Counted from the stretch's first letter, positions 55,092-63,615 are shown. The stretch: 64,000 nt of DNA from Streptomyces sp. A0958 (GCF_004795035.1 NZ_SSBK01000008.1:1-64000); one strand, 5' to 3'. Notes: generated from the letters alone by a model not told the origin. Numbers and translations are program-made.

Positions 55092-55199
55092 ATTATCGCG
55101 GTGTGGTGGCCGCAACGGCCTGGAGCGGGGGCGCTGCCACCTTCCATCAGCAGGAGCCGTGCGGCCGGACCCGCGCGGCCTCGACGCTAGGCGGTCACC

Positions 55200-55934
55200 A
55201 TGGCCCTACGGCATCTGCGTCTGATCGCGGTGAACATCGACGGGGTACTGCTCAACGACACGTTCAGCCCGGTCATCCACCGGTTCGTGGTCGCCCGCGG
55301 GGGCGTCTACACCACTGAGACGGAGCGTGCGGTGCTCTCGCAGTCCCAGCTCGAAGCGGCCGCGGTGCTGGCCCGCCCGGGGGAGGCGCCCACGGATGTC
55401 GTGGCGGCCTATTTCCGTGAGCGGGAGGAATACCTTCGTGAGAACCCCGTGCGACTGCTCGACGGCGCGGTCGAACTGCTGGAGCGGCTGCGCGCCGTCG
55501 GAGGGGTGCCGCTCGTCTGTTACGGAGGGTTGGGCAGGGAGCACTTCGACCGCTATCTGGCCTCTTGCGTCCAGTACTTCGACGAGCCCCGGTACGTGTG
55601 CACCAACGCGTTCCGCCCGGGACTCCGTGAGATCGCCGAGGACGTGGCCGGGCTCCGGTGCGACCAGGTCCTGTTCATCGATGACGTGGCACGCGTGGCA
55701 GAGGCCGCACGGGGCCTCGGGGCCGCGTTCGTCGGACATCCGACGGACTACGAGCACAGCTTTCAGCGGGACCTGATGCGGGACGCCGGAGCGCGGCACG
55801 TGGTCGACTCGCTCCATGCCGTGGACGAGGAGCTGTTGCGAACCATCGACTCCGAGGCCGCCGAAGGCTGCCTGTGGCCGGCCGGGGCCGCCCCGTCCGA
55901 TGCCGGTGTGACCCGTGTGGCGGCGAGCGTCTGA
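55200..55934 (+). CDS. HAD-superfamily protein lacking the nucleophile Asp
   Basis: A 244-residue protein with the HAD fold: a motif-I strand (LRLIAVNIDGVLLNDTFSPV), a helical cap, LVCYGGLGREHFDRYL near motif II and LFIDDVARVAEAARGLGAAF as motif IV. In motif I the first Asp, which should form the phospho-enzyme, is Asn (N12-I-D14-G). HAD phosphatases such as MmfP remove the phosphate from butenolide intermediates; this one would be inactive or act by another mechanism. It may also have become a regulatory or scaffold protein. The gene follows the ARE-like box. Confidence 0.8.
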   Translation: MALRHLRLIAVNIDGVLLNDTFSPVIHRFVVARGGVYTTETERAVLSQSQLEAAAVLARPGEAPTDVVAAYFREREEYLRENPVRLLDGAVELLERLRAVGGVPLVCYGGLGREHFDRYLASCVQYFDEPRYVCTNAFRPGLREIAEDVAGLRCDQVLFIDDVARVAEAARGLGAAFVGHPTDYEHSFQRDLMRDAGARHVVDSLHAVDEELLRTIDSEAAEGCLWPAGAAPSDAGVTRVAASV

Positions 55935-55944
55935 AGGGTGACGG

Positions 55945-55981
55945 GCCCGGCCGCCCGTTCCACGGAACAGGGCGGCCGGGC
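55945..55981 (+). terminator. terminator of the HAD-like gene
   Basis: A stem of 12 plus 5 bp (55945-55961/55964-55981) with one bulged base and a 2-base loop, ten bases past the stop. Confidence 0.75.
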
Positions 55982-56238
55982 GGTTTCCGCGGCGCTCCGT
56001 CCGGACTGCGGCAGGGATGCCGGGACCGGGAGCGGACGCCCTGCCGCGTGCGTGGAACCCGCATGTTCGCTGGCCCCTGCCGTTCCGGGCCCCTTGCCGC
56101 GGGCGTCGGCATGCCGCGAACTGGGGCCCCCGACGCTGGCGTATTCATGGACCAGCCAAGTAGGGTACCTTCTGCGCGGTTTTTTCTTGAGGGAGCACAC
56201 TGCTCTGCAGTGGAGCGGTGGAGAACGAGGTGAGGGCC

Positions 56239-56883
56239 ATGGCCCAGCAGCAACGAGCGGTCATGACCCGCCGCACGGTACTGGAAGCGGCAGCGACGGT
56301 CTTCGCGGAGCACGGCTACACCGCCGCGACCGTTGCGGACATTCTCAAGACAGCGGGCGTCACCAAGGGCGCGCTGTACTTCCACTTCGACTCCAAGGAA
56401 GCGCTGGCCCAGGGCGTGCTGGAAGTCCAGACGGACCTGAATCTGCCTCCCCAGGACGTCAAGCTCCAGGAGATGGTGGACGTCGCCATGACGGTCGCCC
56501 ACCGGCTGGTGCGCGATCCGCTGCTGCGGGCCGGTGCGCGGCTGTCCTCCGATCCCATAGGCCGCAGGCACTACCGAAGCGCCTGGCCCCTGTGGGTGGA
56601 CATGCTGACGGAGATCGTCACGGAGGCCCACCAGCGGGGTGAGACCCTGTCGCACATCGTGCCGCGGGAGATCGCCGAGATGGTGGTGAGCGCGTTCAAC
56701 GGAGTGCAGCTCTACGCCCAGTTGGAGACCGATCTGACCGGGGTCGAGCACCGGGTCTCGGTCCTCCTGAAGTACCTGCTGCCCTCCATCGCCTCACCCG
56801 CCGTGTTGATGCGGCTGGACGTGGCACCGGACCGAGGGGCCCGGCTGCTCAGCGAGATGGGCCTCGAGACCGCGCCGGCCTGA
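56239..56883 (+). CDS. gamma-butyrolactone receptor-type TetR regulator
   Basis: A 214-residue protein of the ArpA/ScbR group. The DNA-binding part reads TRRTVLEAAATVFAEHGYTA, TVADILKTAGVTKGALYFHF and DSKEALAQGVLE. The C-terminal domain includes LSSDPIGRRHYRSAWPLWVD with the Trp typical of the ligand pocket in this group. It would repress via AAACCG/CGGTTT boxes and release DNA when it binds the AfsA-made signal. The ATG at 56239 has GAGG upstream. An imperfect box (GGTACCTTCTGCGCGGTTTT) at about 56164-56183 may be its own operator. Confidence 0.9.
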   Translation: MAQQQRAVMTRRTVLEAAATVFAEHGYTAATVADILKTAGVTKGALYFHFDSKEALAQGVLEVQTDLNLPPQDVKLQEMVDVAMTVAHRLVRDPLLRAGARLSSDPIGRRHYRSAWPLWVDMLTEIVTEAHQRGETLSHIVPREIAEMVVSAFNGVQLYAQLETDLTGVEHRVSVLLKYLLPSIASPAVLMRLDVAPDRGARLLSEMGLETAPA

Positions 56884-57041
56884 CCAGGGCCTCGGCGCCT
56901 CGAGGACGGATGAGTCCGAGGTCACCGCGGCGCGGAAGAGCCGAGGCTCAGCGGCGCCGCCCTCTTTCGGAGCTTGGGCGACGCGATGAGCCCCGGCCGC
57001 GGTGGTGCGTGTGCGCGGGAGTCCGCTGCCGGTGATGCGGT

Positions 57042-58034
57042 TCAGGCCCCTGCGGGCACGGTGGTGATGACGGCGCTGAACGGCATGCTGTCGTTCTGGT
57101 GGCCGGTCACGAGGACGCGGTGCCTGCCACTCGCGTCCTCGGAGAGGGGGCGCACCTCGATCAGGCAGCGGGCGCCGAGCTCCACGTACCGGGAGAATTC
57201 GCCGGTGATGGCGACGGGGAGGCACGGATGGCCGAGGAACGCCGCACTGGCCTGGCGGGCAGCCTCCAGAAGCACCATGCCGGGTACGTGGTCGACGGAG
57301 TGGTCGAAGAGGGCGGGGTGCCGGGTGTCGACCCGCAGTTGCCAGCAGTCCGTCTCCGGTGCGGGAGACAGGACGACGTCGGTGGGGGAGACCCGGCCCA
57401 CGTCCTGAGGTGCCACCGGGCCGGTCAGGGCGAGGGCCGCCGGAGCGCCGTCGCCGATGCTCGCCGAGCGCAGCCGCTGGTAGACCGCGGGTGAGGCGCA
57501 GGTGAAGGTCGCGGAGCCGGTCGCAGCCACCTGCTGGTCCCTGCGGATCACCGCGTCGAAGTGCAGCCCCGCGAGATTCGCGCCCCGGCGCTTGACGTCT
57601 GTGCACGTGATCTCGACGTCGAGGCCGGCCGGCGTGGTGTCGACGAGCAGGTGCTCCGGTGCGATGTCGACCGAGAGGTCCGACATCAGGAACTGGTGGC
57701 CGAGCGGTACCGCGAATTCGGCGTGCGCCAGGAGTATCCCTGCCTGTCGGATCGTTTCTGCGATCAAAAGCGGATCATGACAGCCGCGGATCGTCGCGAA
57801 GAAGCCGTGATGCCGCGGGAGTTGGCCGGTCACGGTGAAACTGAGATCACCGACACGCTCCCAGTCCGTCAGGAGCACTTCGGCGACGCTGGCCCGATGG
57901 ACGAACTCCTTGGGGACGGTGGTGGTCAGGGACGGGTAGTGAGGTACGGCAGTCGGAGTCGGCGTGGCGGTGTTGTTCTCCCGACGCTCTCCACCGTGGA
58001 TGAGGCGTTCGACCCGAAACGTGCTCGACGACAT
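57042..58034 (-). CDS. AfsA-type gamma-butyrolactone synthase
   Basis: A 330-residue protein with two hot-dog-like AfsA repeats. The first includes VPKEFVHRASVAEVLLTDWE and RHHGFFATIRGCHDPLLIAE; the second includes VSPTDVVLSP and LFDHSVDHVPGMVLLEAARQ. AfsA joins a beta-ketoacyl chain to dihydroxyacetone phosphate, the first step to A-factor-like signals. AGGGGGACC stands before the ATG at 58034, and a box at 58096-58115 overlaps the promoter. It is convergent with the receptor gene. Which gamma-butyrolactone or butenolide is made cannot be read from the sequence. Confidence 0.92.
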   Translation of the reverse strand: MSSSTFRVERLIHGGERRENNTATPTPTAVPHYPSLTTTVPKEFVHRASVAEVLLTDWERVGDLSFTVTGQLPRHHGFFATIRGCHDPLLIAETIRQAGILLAHAEFAVPLGHQFLMSDLSVDIAPEHLLVDTTPAGLDVEITCTDVKRRGANLAGLHFDAVIRRDQQVAATGSATFTCASPAVYQRLRSASIGDGAPAALALTGPVAPQDVGRVSPTDVVLSPAPETDCWQLRVDTRHPALFDHSVDHVPGMVLLEAARQASAAFLGHPCLPVAITGEFSRYVELGARCLIEVRPLSEDASGRHRVLVTGHQNDSMPFSAVITTVPAGA

Positions 58035-58095
58035 GCTGGTCCCCCTGGGTCGTGATGACGGAAGCGAGTGGTGTGGTGCCCAGGCGAGCAAAGAT

Positions 58096-58115
58096 ACATA
58101 CCATCCGGTTTACTT
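58096..58115. promoter_or_regulatory. imperfect ARE-like box before the AfsA gene
   Basis: ACATACCATCCGGTTTACTT: an imperfect ATACC...GGTTT palindrome of the type found upstream of afsA-like genes, about 60 bases before the start of the AfsA gene. Confidence 0.65.
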
Positions 58116-58267
58116 TCTAGCCGTAGTCAGGGGTTCGCCCTCGCGGGTTCCGGACGATCAAACTCCATATCGGCCTGCCAGGGTGCGGCTTTCCTCTGTG
58201 GGCTATCTCGCCCCCGGGAGTCGGCGGTGAGTGTGCGGGTCTCGAGTAGCTCTTGAGCAGGCACTTT

Positions 58268-58285
58268 AAACCGTCTAAGCGGTTT
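58268..58285. promoter_or_regulatory. ARE-like box AAACCG-N6-CGGTTT
   Basis: A perfect 6-6-6 palindrome, AAACCG-TCTAAG-CGGTTT, 58 bases before the carboxylase-like gene at 58344. It is the second perfect match in the island and suggests that this gene and the TetR gene after it belong to the same regulon. Confidence 0.8.
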
Positions 58286-58343
58286 GTTAATGTCATACAT
58301 GGAGGCGGGGACCTCCTCGGCCTTGTCACAGGGGGGACCTCAC

Positions 58344-59033
58344 ATGCCGACTGCCCTCGATCGGCCCACCGAAAGGCCTGCCGACGCGCGTGGGCGTGTG
58401 GCCGAGCTGCGCGCGGTCCGCGCGCAGGCGGTGGCCGGGCCGAGCGCGAGGGCGACCGAGGCGCAGCACGCGAAGGGGAAGCTGACCGCGCGCGAGCGTA
58501 TCGAGCTGCTGGTGGACCCGGGTTCGTTCCATGAGGTGGAGCAGTTGCGGCGGCACCGGGCGACGGGTTTCGGGCTGGAGGCGAAGAGGCCGTACACGGA
58601 CGGTGTGATCACGGGCTGGGGCATGGTCGAGGGCCGGACGGTCTTCGTGTACGCGCACGACTTCCGGATCTTCGGCGCCCTGAGGAAGGCGTACGGCGGC
58701 GCCTACATTGTCATGGAGTCCCAGTCCATCGGTGCGGACCTCACCTACGCGTGGCCTACCAACGAGACCGCGGTGATGGGCGCGGAGGGTGCGGCCAACG
58801 TGACCTTCCGCCGGCAGATCGCGAACGCCGAGGACCCCGAAGCTGCCCGCGCCCACATGGTCAAGGAGTACAAGTCCGAGCTCATGCACCCGTACTACGC
58901 CGCCGAGCGCGGCCTCGTCGACGACGTCATCGACCCGGCCGGGACACGCGAGGTCCTCATCAAGTCCCTGGCGATGCTCCGCACCAAGCACGCCGACCTG
59001 CCGCCGCGCAAGCACGGCAACCAGCCGCAGTAA
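58344..59033 (+). CDS. acyl-CoA carboxylase carboxyltransferase subunit with internal deletion
   Basis: A 229-residue protein. Residues 1-115 match the start of PccB/AccD-type subunits (KGKLTARERIELLVDPGSFH, VITGWGMVEGRTVFVYAHDF); from about residue 116 it joins in frame to the C-terminal part (LRKAYGGAYIVMESQSIGAD, WPTNETAVMGAEGAANVTFR, YKSELMHPYYAAERGLVDDV). Full-length proteins have about 530 residues, so some 300 central residues, including most of the crotonase-like active site, are missing. The frame is kept and a good ribosome-binding site is present. It probably has no carboxyltransferase activity. Biotin carboxylase genes are not nearby. Confidence 0.85.
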   Translation: MPTALDRPTERPADARGRVAELRAVRAQAVAGPSARATEAQHAKGKLTARERIELLVDPGSFHEVEQLRRHRATGFGLEAKRPYTDGVITGWGMVEGRTVFVYAHDFRIFGALRKAYGGAYIVMESQSIGADLTYAWPTNETAVMGAEGAANVTFRRQIANAEDPEAARAHMVKEYKSELMHPYYAAERGLVDDVIDPAGTREVLIKSLAMLRTKHADLPPRKHGNQPQ

Positions 59034-59045
59034 CGGAGCGCCGTC

Positions 59046-59711
59046 ATGGCAAAACAGGAACGTGCCCTGCGTACGCGTGAGGCACTGATCAAATCCGCCG
59101 CAGAGGTCTTCGACTGCGAGGGCTTCGGCGTCGCCTCACTCACCACGATCAGCAACAGGGCCGGAGTGAGCAACGGCGCGCTGCACTTCCACTTCGCCAG
59201 CAAGGCCGCACTCGCCGAAGCGGTCGAGGAAGCTGCCGGGCGCCGTCTCGACCACGTCACACGACAGGCCACCAGGGGGCCCAACGCCCTGCAGTGCCTT
59301 GTGAACGCCACCCACGACCTGGCCCGCGGACTGCGCGAGGACGTCGTACTGCGGGCCGGGTTCGGCCTGAGCAGCGAACAGTCCTACGCCGGCGGGCAGA
59401 ACCTGAGACTCGAATGGCGCCGCTGGGTCGAAGGCGCCCTCAAGCGTGCCGACGGGGAGGGCGTACTCACCGAGAACCTGTCCGCCCAGGACGTGATGCT
59501 CGCCGTCGTGGCAGCGACCGTGGGCTTCGAGGTGCTGGGAGCGCGGGACGCGACGTGGCTCTCGTACAGGACCCTCACCCGCTTCTGGCAGTTGCTCCTG
59601 CCCCGGCTCACCCCGCCGGCGGTGCTCGGCGCCCTCAGGGCGGAGGGGGTGCACGGTCCACGGAGCAGGAGCACCGCCCCGCGGATCGGGGGCCAGGGCA
59701 GCGAGCCCTGA
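59046..59711 (+). CDS. second ArpA/ScbR-like TetR regulator
   Basis: A 221-residue TetR-type protein, 12 bases downstream of the carboxylase-like gene and probably in the same transcript. The HTH region reads TREALIKSAAEVFDCEGFGV, LTTISNRAGVSNGALHFHFA and SKAALAEAVEEAAG; the C-terminal domain has LEWRRWVEGALKRADGEGVL with Trp residues. It is more divergent than the receptor at 56239 (SNGALHFHF instead of TKGALYFHF), which fits a pseudo-receptor that responds to antibiotics or other ligands rather than the signal. That role is inferred. Confidence 0.85.
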   Translation: MAKQERALRTREALIKSAAEVFDCEGFGVASLTTISNRAGVSNGALHFHFASKAALAEAVEEAAGRRLDHVTRQATRGPNALQCLVNATHDLARGLREDVVLRAGFGLSSEQSYAGGQNLRLEWRRWVEGALKRADGEGVLTENLSAQDVMLAVVAATVGFEVLGARDATWLSYRTLTRFWQLLLPRLTPPAVLGALRAEGVHGPRSRSTAPRIGGQGSEP

Positions 59712-59971
59712 CGCCCGGCCGGCCCGACTGGCCGAGACCGGGGAACAGCACCGCCACGTCATCGGCATGCTCGATGTGCGCCCGCAGGAAGACACCACCG
59801 TGCAGGTCCGCTCCCACGCCGTCGTCTACGCCATCACCGTGGGGCAGAGCCCCCGCCCGCACCGGATGTGCGTCTGCGGCGACCGACTCGCTGCGCGCCG
59901 CCTGTCTCGGGAAGGTTCGGCCACTCGGTCCGGGCGGCGGACGAGGTGGTCCGCCTGGTGGCCGAGACCCG
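59712..59971. other. intergenic, no clear gene
   Basis: One plus frame reads IGMLDVRPQEDTTVQVRSHA and VVYAITVGQ, which has some natural character, but has no start or motif that I recognise. It could be the remainder of a deleted gene. Confidence 0.3.
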
Positions 59972-61147
59972 CTAGCGAGCCGGATCGGGGGTGCGTCCCG
60001 ACGCGGCCAGGACCCAGCCGGCGAACGCCTGGACACCGTCCACGACGGCCTCGAAGCGCGCGGAGTGGAACAGGTCGAACGAGTGCTGTGCGCCGGGCAG
60101 TTCGGCGTAGACCACGGCGCTGTCCGAGACGCGGCGCAGCCGGTCCACGAAGTACCGGGCGCCCTCGACGGTCGCCAGCGCGTCCTTGGTGCCGTGGGCG
60201 ATGAGGATGGGCGGCGCGCCGGGGTTGAGGTAGGCGTACGGCTGGTTCGGGGAGGGCGGCACGTCGGGCTCCTCGCCGAAGAAGAAGCCGTAGTAGCCGT
60301 AGAGGCAGATCGCCGCGGTGACCGAGGTGTCGGCCGACTCGAATCCGGGCTGGTACTCCGGGTCGTTCGGGGTGAGCGCGCACATGGCCGCCATGTTGGA
60401 GCCGGCCGAGCTGCCCGCCACGAACAGCTTCGACGGATCGGCGCCGTACTCGGAGGCGTGCTCGCGAACCCAGGCGATGACCTTCTTGGCGTCGATCTGG
60501 TGGCCGGGGAAGTCGGTCTCGGGGCGCAGCCGGTAGTTGGCGCTGATGCACACCCAGCCCTGGGCGGCGAGCCGGTAGAGAAGGGGCCGTGCCTCGCGGC
60601 TCTTGGCTCCGCTGGTGAACCCGCCGCCGTGGAAGTAGATCAGGACCGGCCCGTTCTGCGGGGCGTCGCGGCGGCGGTAGACGTCGAGCAGATTGTGGCG
60701 GCCGGCGTCCCCGTAGCGGAGGTTGGCAATCCGTACCACGTCGAGGTTCCGCGTCAGGCGCCGCAGCAGCAGGAGGCGGGGCCGGGGCCGGCGGTGCGGC
60801 GGTTCGTGCACATGGTCCCGCCAGTCGGTCCCGAGCCCCTGATCGAGGGCGTGCTCGAGGGCCTGGCCCGCCCGCAGGCCGCGCCAGGCGGCCACGGCCA
60901 TCACGGGGATGGTGGCGAGGGCGATCACGGCTATCACCTTGCTGGCCGTTGACTCCAGATCTCCTTGGCCGGCGGCCAAGGCCGTGGAGGCCAGCACGGC
61001 GAGCATGCCCATGAACGGCACCTCGTTGAGGACCATGCCGAACCAGAAGCTCAGGGTCGCCAGCGGTCGGGGTCGGCGCGGTGCGACGACGGCGAAGAAG
61101 GAGCACCAGGCAAGCAGCGCGGTCGAGGCCACGTATCCCATAGGCAT
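59972..61147 (-). CDS. membrane-anchored alpha/beta-hydrolase (esterase)
   Basis: A 391-residue protein. The first 95 residues have three hydrophobic segments (about 5-25, 40-60 and 70-88); the rest is an esterase of the hormone-sensitive-lipase/BD-FAE type. HGGGFTSGAKS is the oxyanion-hole motif, FVAGSSAGSNMA the nucleophile elbow (GSSAGS), HGTKDALATVE carries the acid and GAQHSFDLFHS the histidine. The catalytic domain would face one side of the membrane. Its substrate is unknown. Confidence 0.88.
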   Translation of the reverse strand: MPMGYVASTALLAWCSFFAVVAPRRPRPLATLSFWFGMVLNEVPFMGMLAVLASTALAAGQGDLESTASKVIAVIALATIPVMAVAAWRGLRAGQALEHALDQGLGTDWRDHVHEPPHRRPRPRLLLLRRLTRNLDVVRIANLRYGDAGRHNLLDVYRRRDAPQNGPVLIYFHGGGFTSGAKSREARPLLYRLAAQGWVCISANYRLRPETDFPGHQIDAKKVIAWVREHASEYGADPSKLFVAGSSAGSNMAAMCALTPNDPEYQPGFESADTSVTAAICLYGYYGFFFGEEPDVPPSPNQPYAYLNPGAPPILIAHGTKDALATVEGARYFVDRLRRVSDSAVVYAELPGAQHSFDLFHSARFEAVVDGVQAFAGWVLAASGRTPDPAR

Positions 61148-61339
61148 GGCCGTGATCGTATCCGTTCAACTCCCGGAATATTCCCGGTATTTCCTGACCC
61201 ACCGTTGTCATGTCATGGAGGTGGGACTTGTGGCTCCGGCATCCATATTCGGTACGAACAGGACACCGCCATCCCCGGACTGAGCGTCTCGGAGACGGCG
61301 TGGAGTGCGTTCACCGCTGACATCAGCAGCTGATCCGGA

Positions 61340-61386
61340 GCGGAAAACGGTGGCCCTCTCCGAGGCAGAGGGCCACCGTTTTCCGC
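61340..61386 (-). terminator. 20-bp terminator hairpin
   Basis: A perfect 20-bp stem (61340-61359/61367-61386) with a 7-base loop and an internal TTTT/AAAA, 44 bases past the stop of the minus-strand LysE gene. Confidence 0.85.
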
Positions 61387-61429
61387 AGCGGGTCGGCCGC
61401 CGGAGTTGCCGCGCCGCCGGACCGTCCCA

Positions 61430-62053
61430 CTACGTCACGGTGCTCCGGATGCCGAGGGTGATGAGGACCGCTGACGTGGCCCTGGCGGCGGTTCGTTTGA
61501 AGCGGGGTCGGTGCAGCGCATGTGAGGCACGCACGATGAGAAGGGTCCAGGCGGTGAGCCAGAGTGCGATCAGTAGCGCGTGGGCGGTGGCCAACGTGAG
61601 GATTTGGCCGCCGAAGGGCTGACGGGGTGCGATGAACTGGGGGACCAGGGTCAAGTAGATGGCCGCCGCCTTCGGGTTGAGGACGTTGGCGAGCAACGCT
61701 TGGGTGAAGACGGAGTCCGGCCCCTTCGGCAGGCGTCGGCGGGCGGGGGCGGGTGCCGCGTTCGGTGTGGCGGAACGCCATGTCCATATGCCCAGGCCGA
61801 TGAGGTAGACGGCGCCGACGAGCTTGACGGCGGCGAAGGCCACGCTGGAATGCATGACCAGGGCCGAGAGGCCCGCTACGGCGAGAGTGGCGTGGATGTA
61901 CAGGCCGGTGACGGTGCCGAGGATGACGGGAAGAGCCTGGCCGCGGCCGCTGTCGGTGACGTGCTGGATCAGCAGGGCCAGGCTGGCTCCCGGGGTGGCG
62001 ACCAAGGGGAGGACCGCCACCAGGAACCCGGCGACCGCGTAGGGATGGACCAC
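61430..62053 (-). CDS. LysE/RhtB-family exporter
   Basis: A 207-residue inner-membrane transporter with about six hydrophobic segments. The N-terminal signature VAVLPLVATPGASLALLIQH has the conserved P.aTPG pattern of the LysE/RhtB amino-acid exporter family; LVGAVYLIGLGIWTWRSA and ALLANVLNPKAAAIYLTLVP (NPK motif) are also typical. GGAGG precedes the GTG at 62053. The cargo, probably an amino acid or derivative, cannot be told. Confidence 0.9.
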   Translation of the reverse strand: MVHPYAVAGFLVAVLPLVATPGASLALLIQHVTDSGRGQALPVILGTVTGLYIHATLAVAGLSALVMHSSVAFAAVKLVGAVYLIGLGIWTWRSATPNAAPAPARRRLPKGPDSVFTQALLANVLNPKAAAIYLTLVPQFIAPRQPFGGQILTLATAHALLIALWLTAWTLLIVRASHALHRPRFKRTAARATSAVLITLGIRSTVT

Positions 62054-62083
62054 GGTGCCTCCGGTTCGTGCGGGCGGGAGAGA

Positions 62084-62827
62084 TCAGAGCACGACGCGGT
62101 AGTGAGTGGTCAGGCGCCGGTCGTCGTCCAGGACGTGGAAGGCGAGGCCGGGCGGCTGGTCGCGGTCTGCGGCTTCATCGCCCTCCCAGGGCATGCGCAG
62201 GGTCCAGGTGATGGCCGGTCCGACGATCACGGGACGCGCGGCGAAGGTCGAGGCGGCCGCGGTGTGGGCGTGGCCCGTGAGGACGGCGGCGACCTGCGGG
62301 TGCGCGTCGAGCAGGTCCGCCAGCTGTCCGGGCTCTTCGAGCATGCCGGAGTCGGGCAGCGGGTGATGGAGTTCGACCGGCGGCTGGTGGAAGGCGATCA
62401 GCGCCGCCCGGTCCCGCGGCAGCGCGGTGAGAGTGGTGTCGATCCAGGCCAGCGTCCGGGCGTCGAGGCGTCCTTCGTCGCGACCGGGGATGGTGGAGTC
62501 GCACATCAGGATGGTGGTGCCGGCGATGTGGTGGGCCCGGTTGACGGGTCCGGGGCCGGGGGCCTCCCCGAGCAGGGCCTTGCGGTAGGCCGGTCGCGCG
62601 TCGTGGTTCCCGGGGCACGTGAGCACGGGGAAGGGGGCGGTCAGGATCTGAGCCGCCTCCTCGTACTCGGCCTCCTCGCCGTGATCGGCGATGTCCCCGG
62701 TGACCAGGAGCGCGTCGACCGGGTGGGGGAGGGCTCGCACGTAGTCCATGACGCGGGTGGCGCGCAGGGTCGCCCTCTCGCTGCCGTCCAGGTGCAGGTC
62801 GCTGATGTGTGCCAGCAGCAGTGTCAT
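62084..62827 (-). CDS. calcineurin-like metallophosphoesterase
   Basis: A 247-residue phosphoesterase. The dimetal motifs are complete: HISDLHLDG (D-X-H), LLVTGDIADHG (GDxxD), CPGNHDARP (GNHD), FHQPPVEL and LTGHAHTAAA (GHxH). Length and order match the 3',5'-cyclic-nucleotide phosphodiesterase (CpdA/Icc) group, for which cAMP is one possible substrate. GGAGGGG precedes the ATG. It is divergent from the CGNR regulator with a palindrome between them. Confidence 0.9.
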   Translation of the reverse strand: MTLLLAHISDLHLDGSERATLRATRVMDYVRALPHPVDALLVTGDIADHGEEAEYEEAAQILTAPFPVLTCPGNHDARPAYRKALLGEAPGPGPVNRAHHIAGTTILMCDSTIPGRDEGRLDARTLAWIDTTLTALPRDRAALIAFHQPPVELHHPLPDSGMLEEPGQLADLLDAHPQVAAVLTGHAHTAAASTFAARPVIVGPAITWTLRMPWEGDEAADRDQPPGLAFHVLDDDRRLTTHYRVVL

Positions 62828-62895
62828 TCCGCGGTCCCCTCCTATGGCGGGCTCAGCCGCCCTCCTGCGCCGGCAGGTGTCTCCACCACGTCGGC

Positions 62896-62927
62896 CTCTA
62901 ACGGAAGTTTTTGATTTTCCGTTAGAG
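62896..62927. promoter_or_regulatory. 11-bp inverted repeat in the divergent promoter
   Basis: CTCTAACGGAA (62896-62906) and its complement (62917-62927), separated by an AT-rich 10-base spacer, between the phosphoesterase and CGNR genes. A likely operator for the CGNR regulator. Confidence 0.6.
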
Positions 62928-62997
62928 ACTCTAGGGTGTGCGCAGGGATGTGATCAAGTGGCTGACGACCTGGCACCGAGAGGGAAGGAGATGCCTT

Positions 62998-63615
62998 GTG
63001 GACCGATGGCTGGCACTGGAACTGGCGAGCACGATTCGCCACGACGGAGAGGGTGGCGTCGCCGACGACCTCGCCACGGTCCAGGGAACGACGGACTGGA
63101 TACGGAAGCAGGAGCATCTGCTGGCCGGACAGGTTCGGACCGGAGCGCTCGCGGCAGACGAAGACCTCCGGCTCGGGATCATCGAGCTCCGGCAGGCGGT
63201 CCGAGCCCTGTTCGCCCGGTTGGTCAGTCCCGCTCCCCCCAGCCCGGCGGACGCCCATCGCCTGATGACCGCCGACCAGGCGATGGACCGCCTCAACACG
63301 GCTGCCGCGCGGGAACCGGTCGCCCCGCAGCTGGACTGGCCCGCCGGCGGAGTCCCTGCCGCCCGACTGCTGTCCGCGGAAGAGGACCCGTACGTTCGAC
63401 TTGTCGCGGCCCTGGCCCGAGCGGCCATCGACTTTCTCAGCGGCCCGCAGAGCACGCAGCTGCGATCGTGCACCGCGCCGCGCTGCGTGCGCTACTTCGT
63501 CAAGAGCCACGGTCGGCAGGAGTGGTGCAAGCCGTCATGCGGGAACCGCGCCCGAGCGGCACGCCACTACAGGCGCCGGCGAACGGAAGCCGACGGCGGG
63601 TCCACCCCGTCCTGA
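62998..63615 (+). CDS. CGNR zinc-finger regulator
   Basis: A 205-residue protein with an N-terminal ABATE-like stress-sensing domain (LALELASTIRHDG through about residue 150) and a C-terminal CGNR zinc finger: RSCTAPRCVRYFVKSHGRQE, WCKPSCGNRARAARHYRR, with Cys-X4-Cys and WCxxxCGNR. Such proteins are presumed DNA-binding regulators. AAGGAG stands seven bases before the GTG at 62998. The palindrome upstream suggests self-regulation and control of the divergent phosphoesterase gene. Confidence 0.88.
   Translation: MDRWLALELASTIRHDGEGGVADDLATVQGTTDWIRKQEHLLAGQVRTGALAADEDLRLGIIELRQAVRALFARLVSPAPPSPADAHRLMTADQAMDRLNTAAAREPVAPQLDWPAGGVPAARLLSAEEDPYVRLVAALARAAIDFLSGPQSTQLRSCTAPRCVRYFVKSHGRQEWCKPSCGNRARAARHYRRRRTEADGGSTPS

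Noticed and set aside
59294..60952. 552-codon plus-strand frame opposite the esterase gene
   Set aside because: It is antisense to the well-supported esterase and has the Gly/Val/Arg pattern of a shadow frame.
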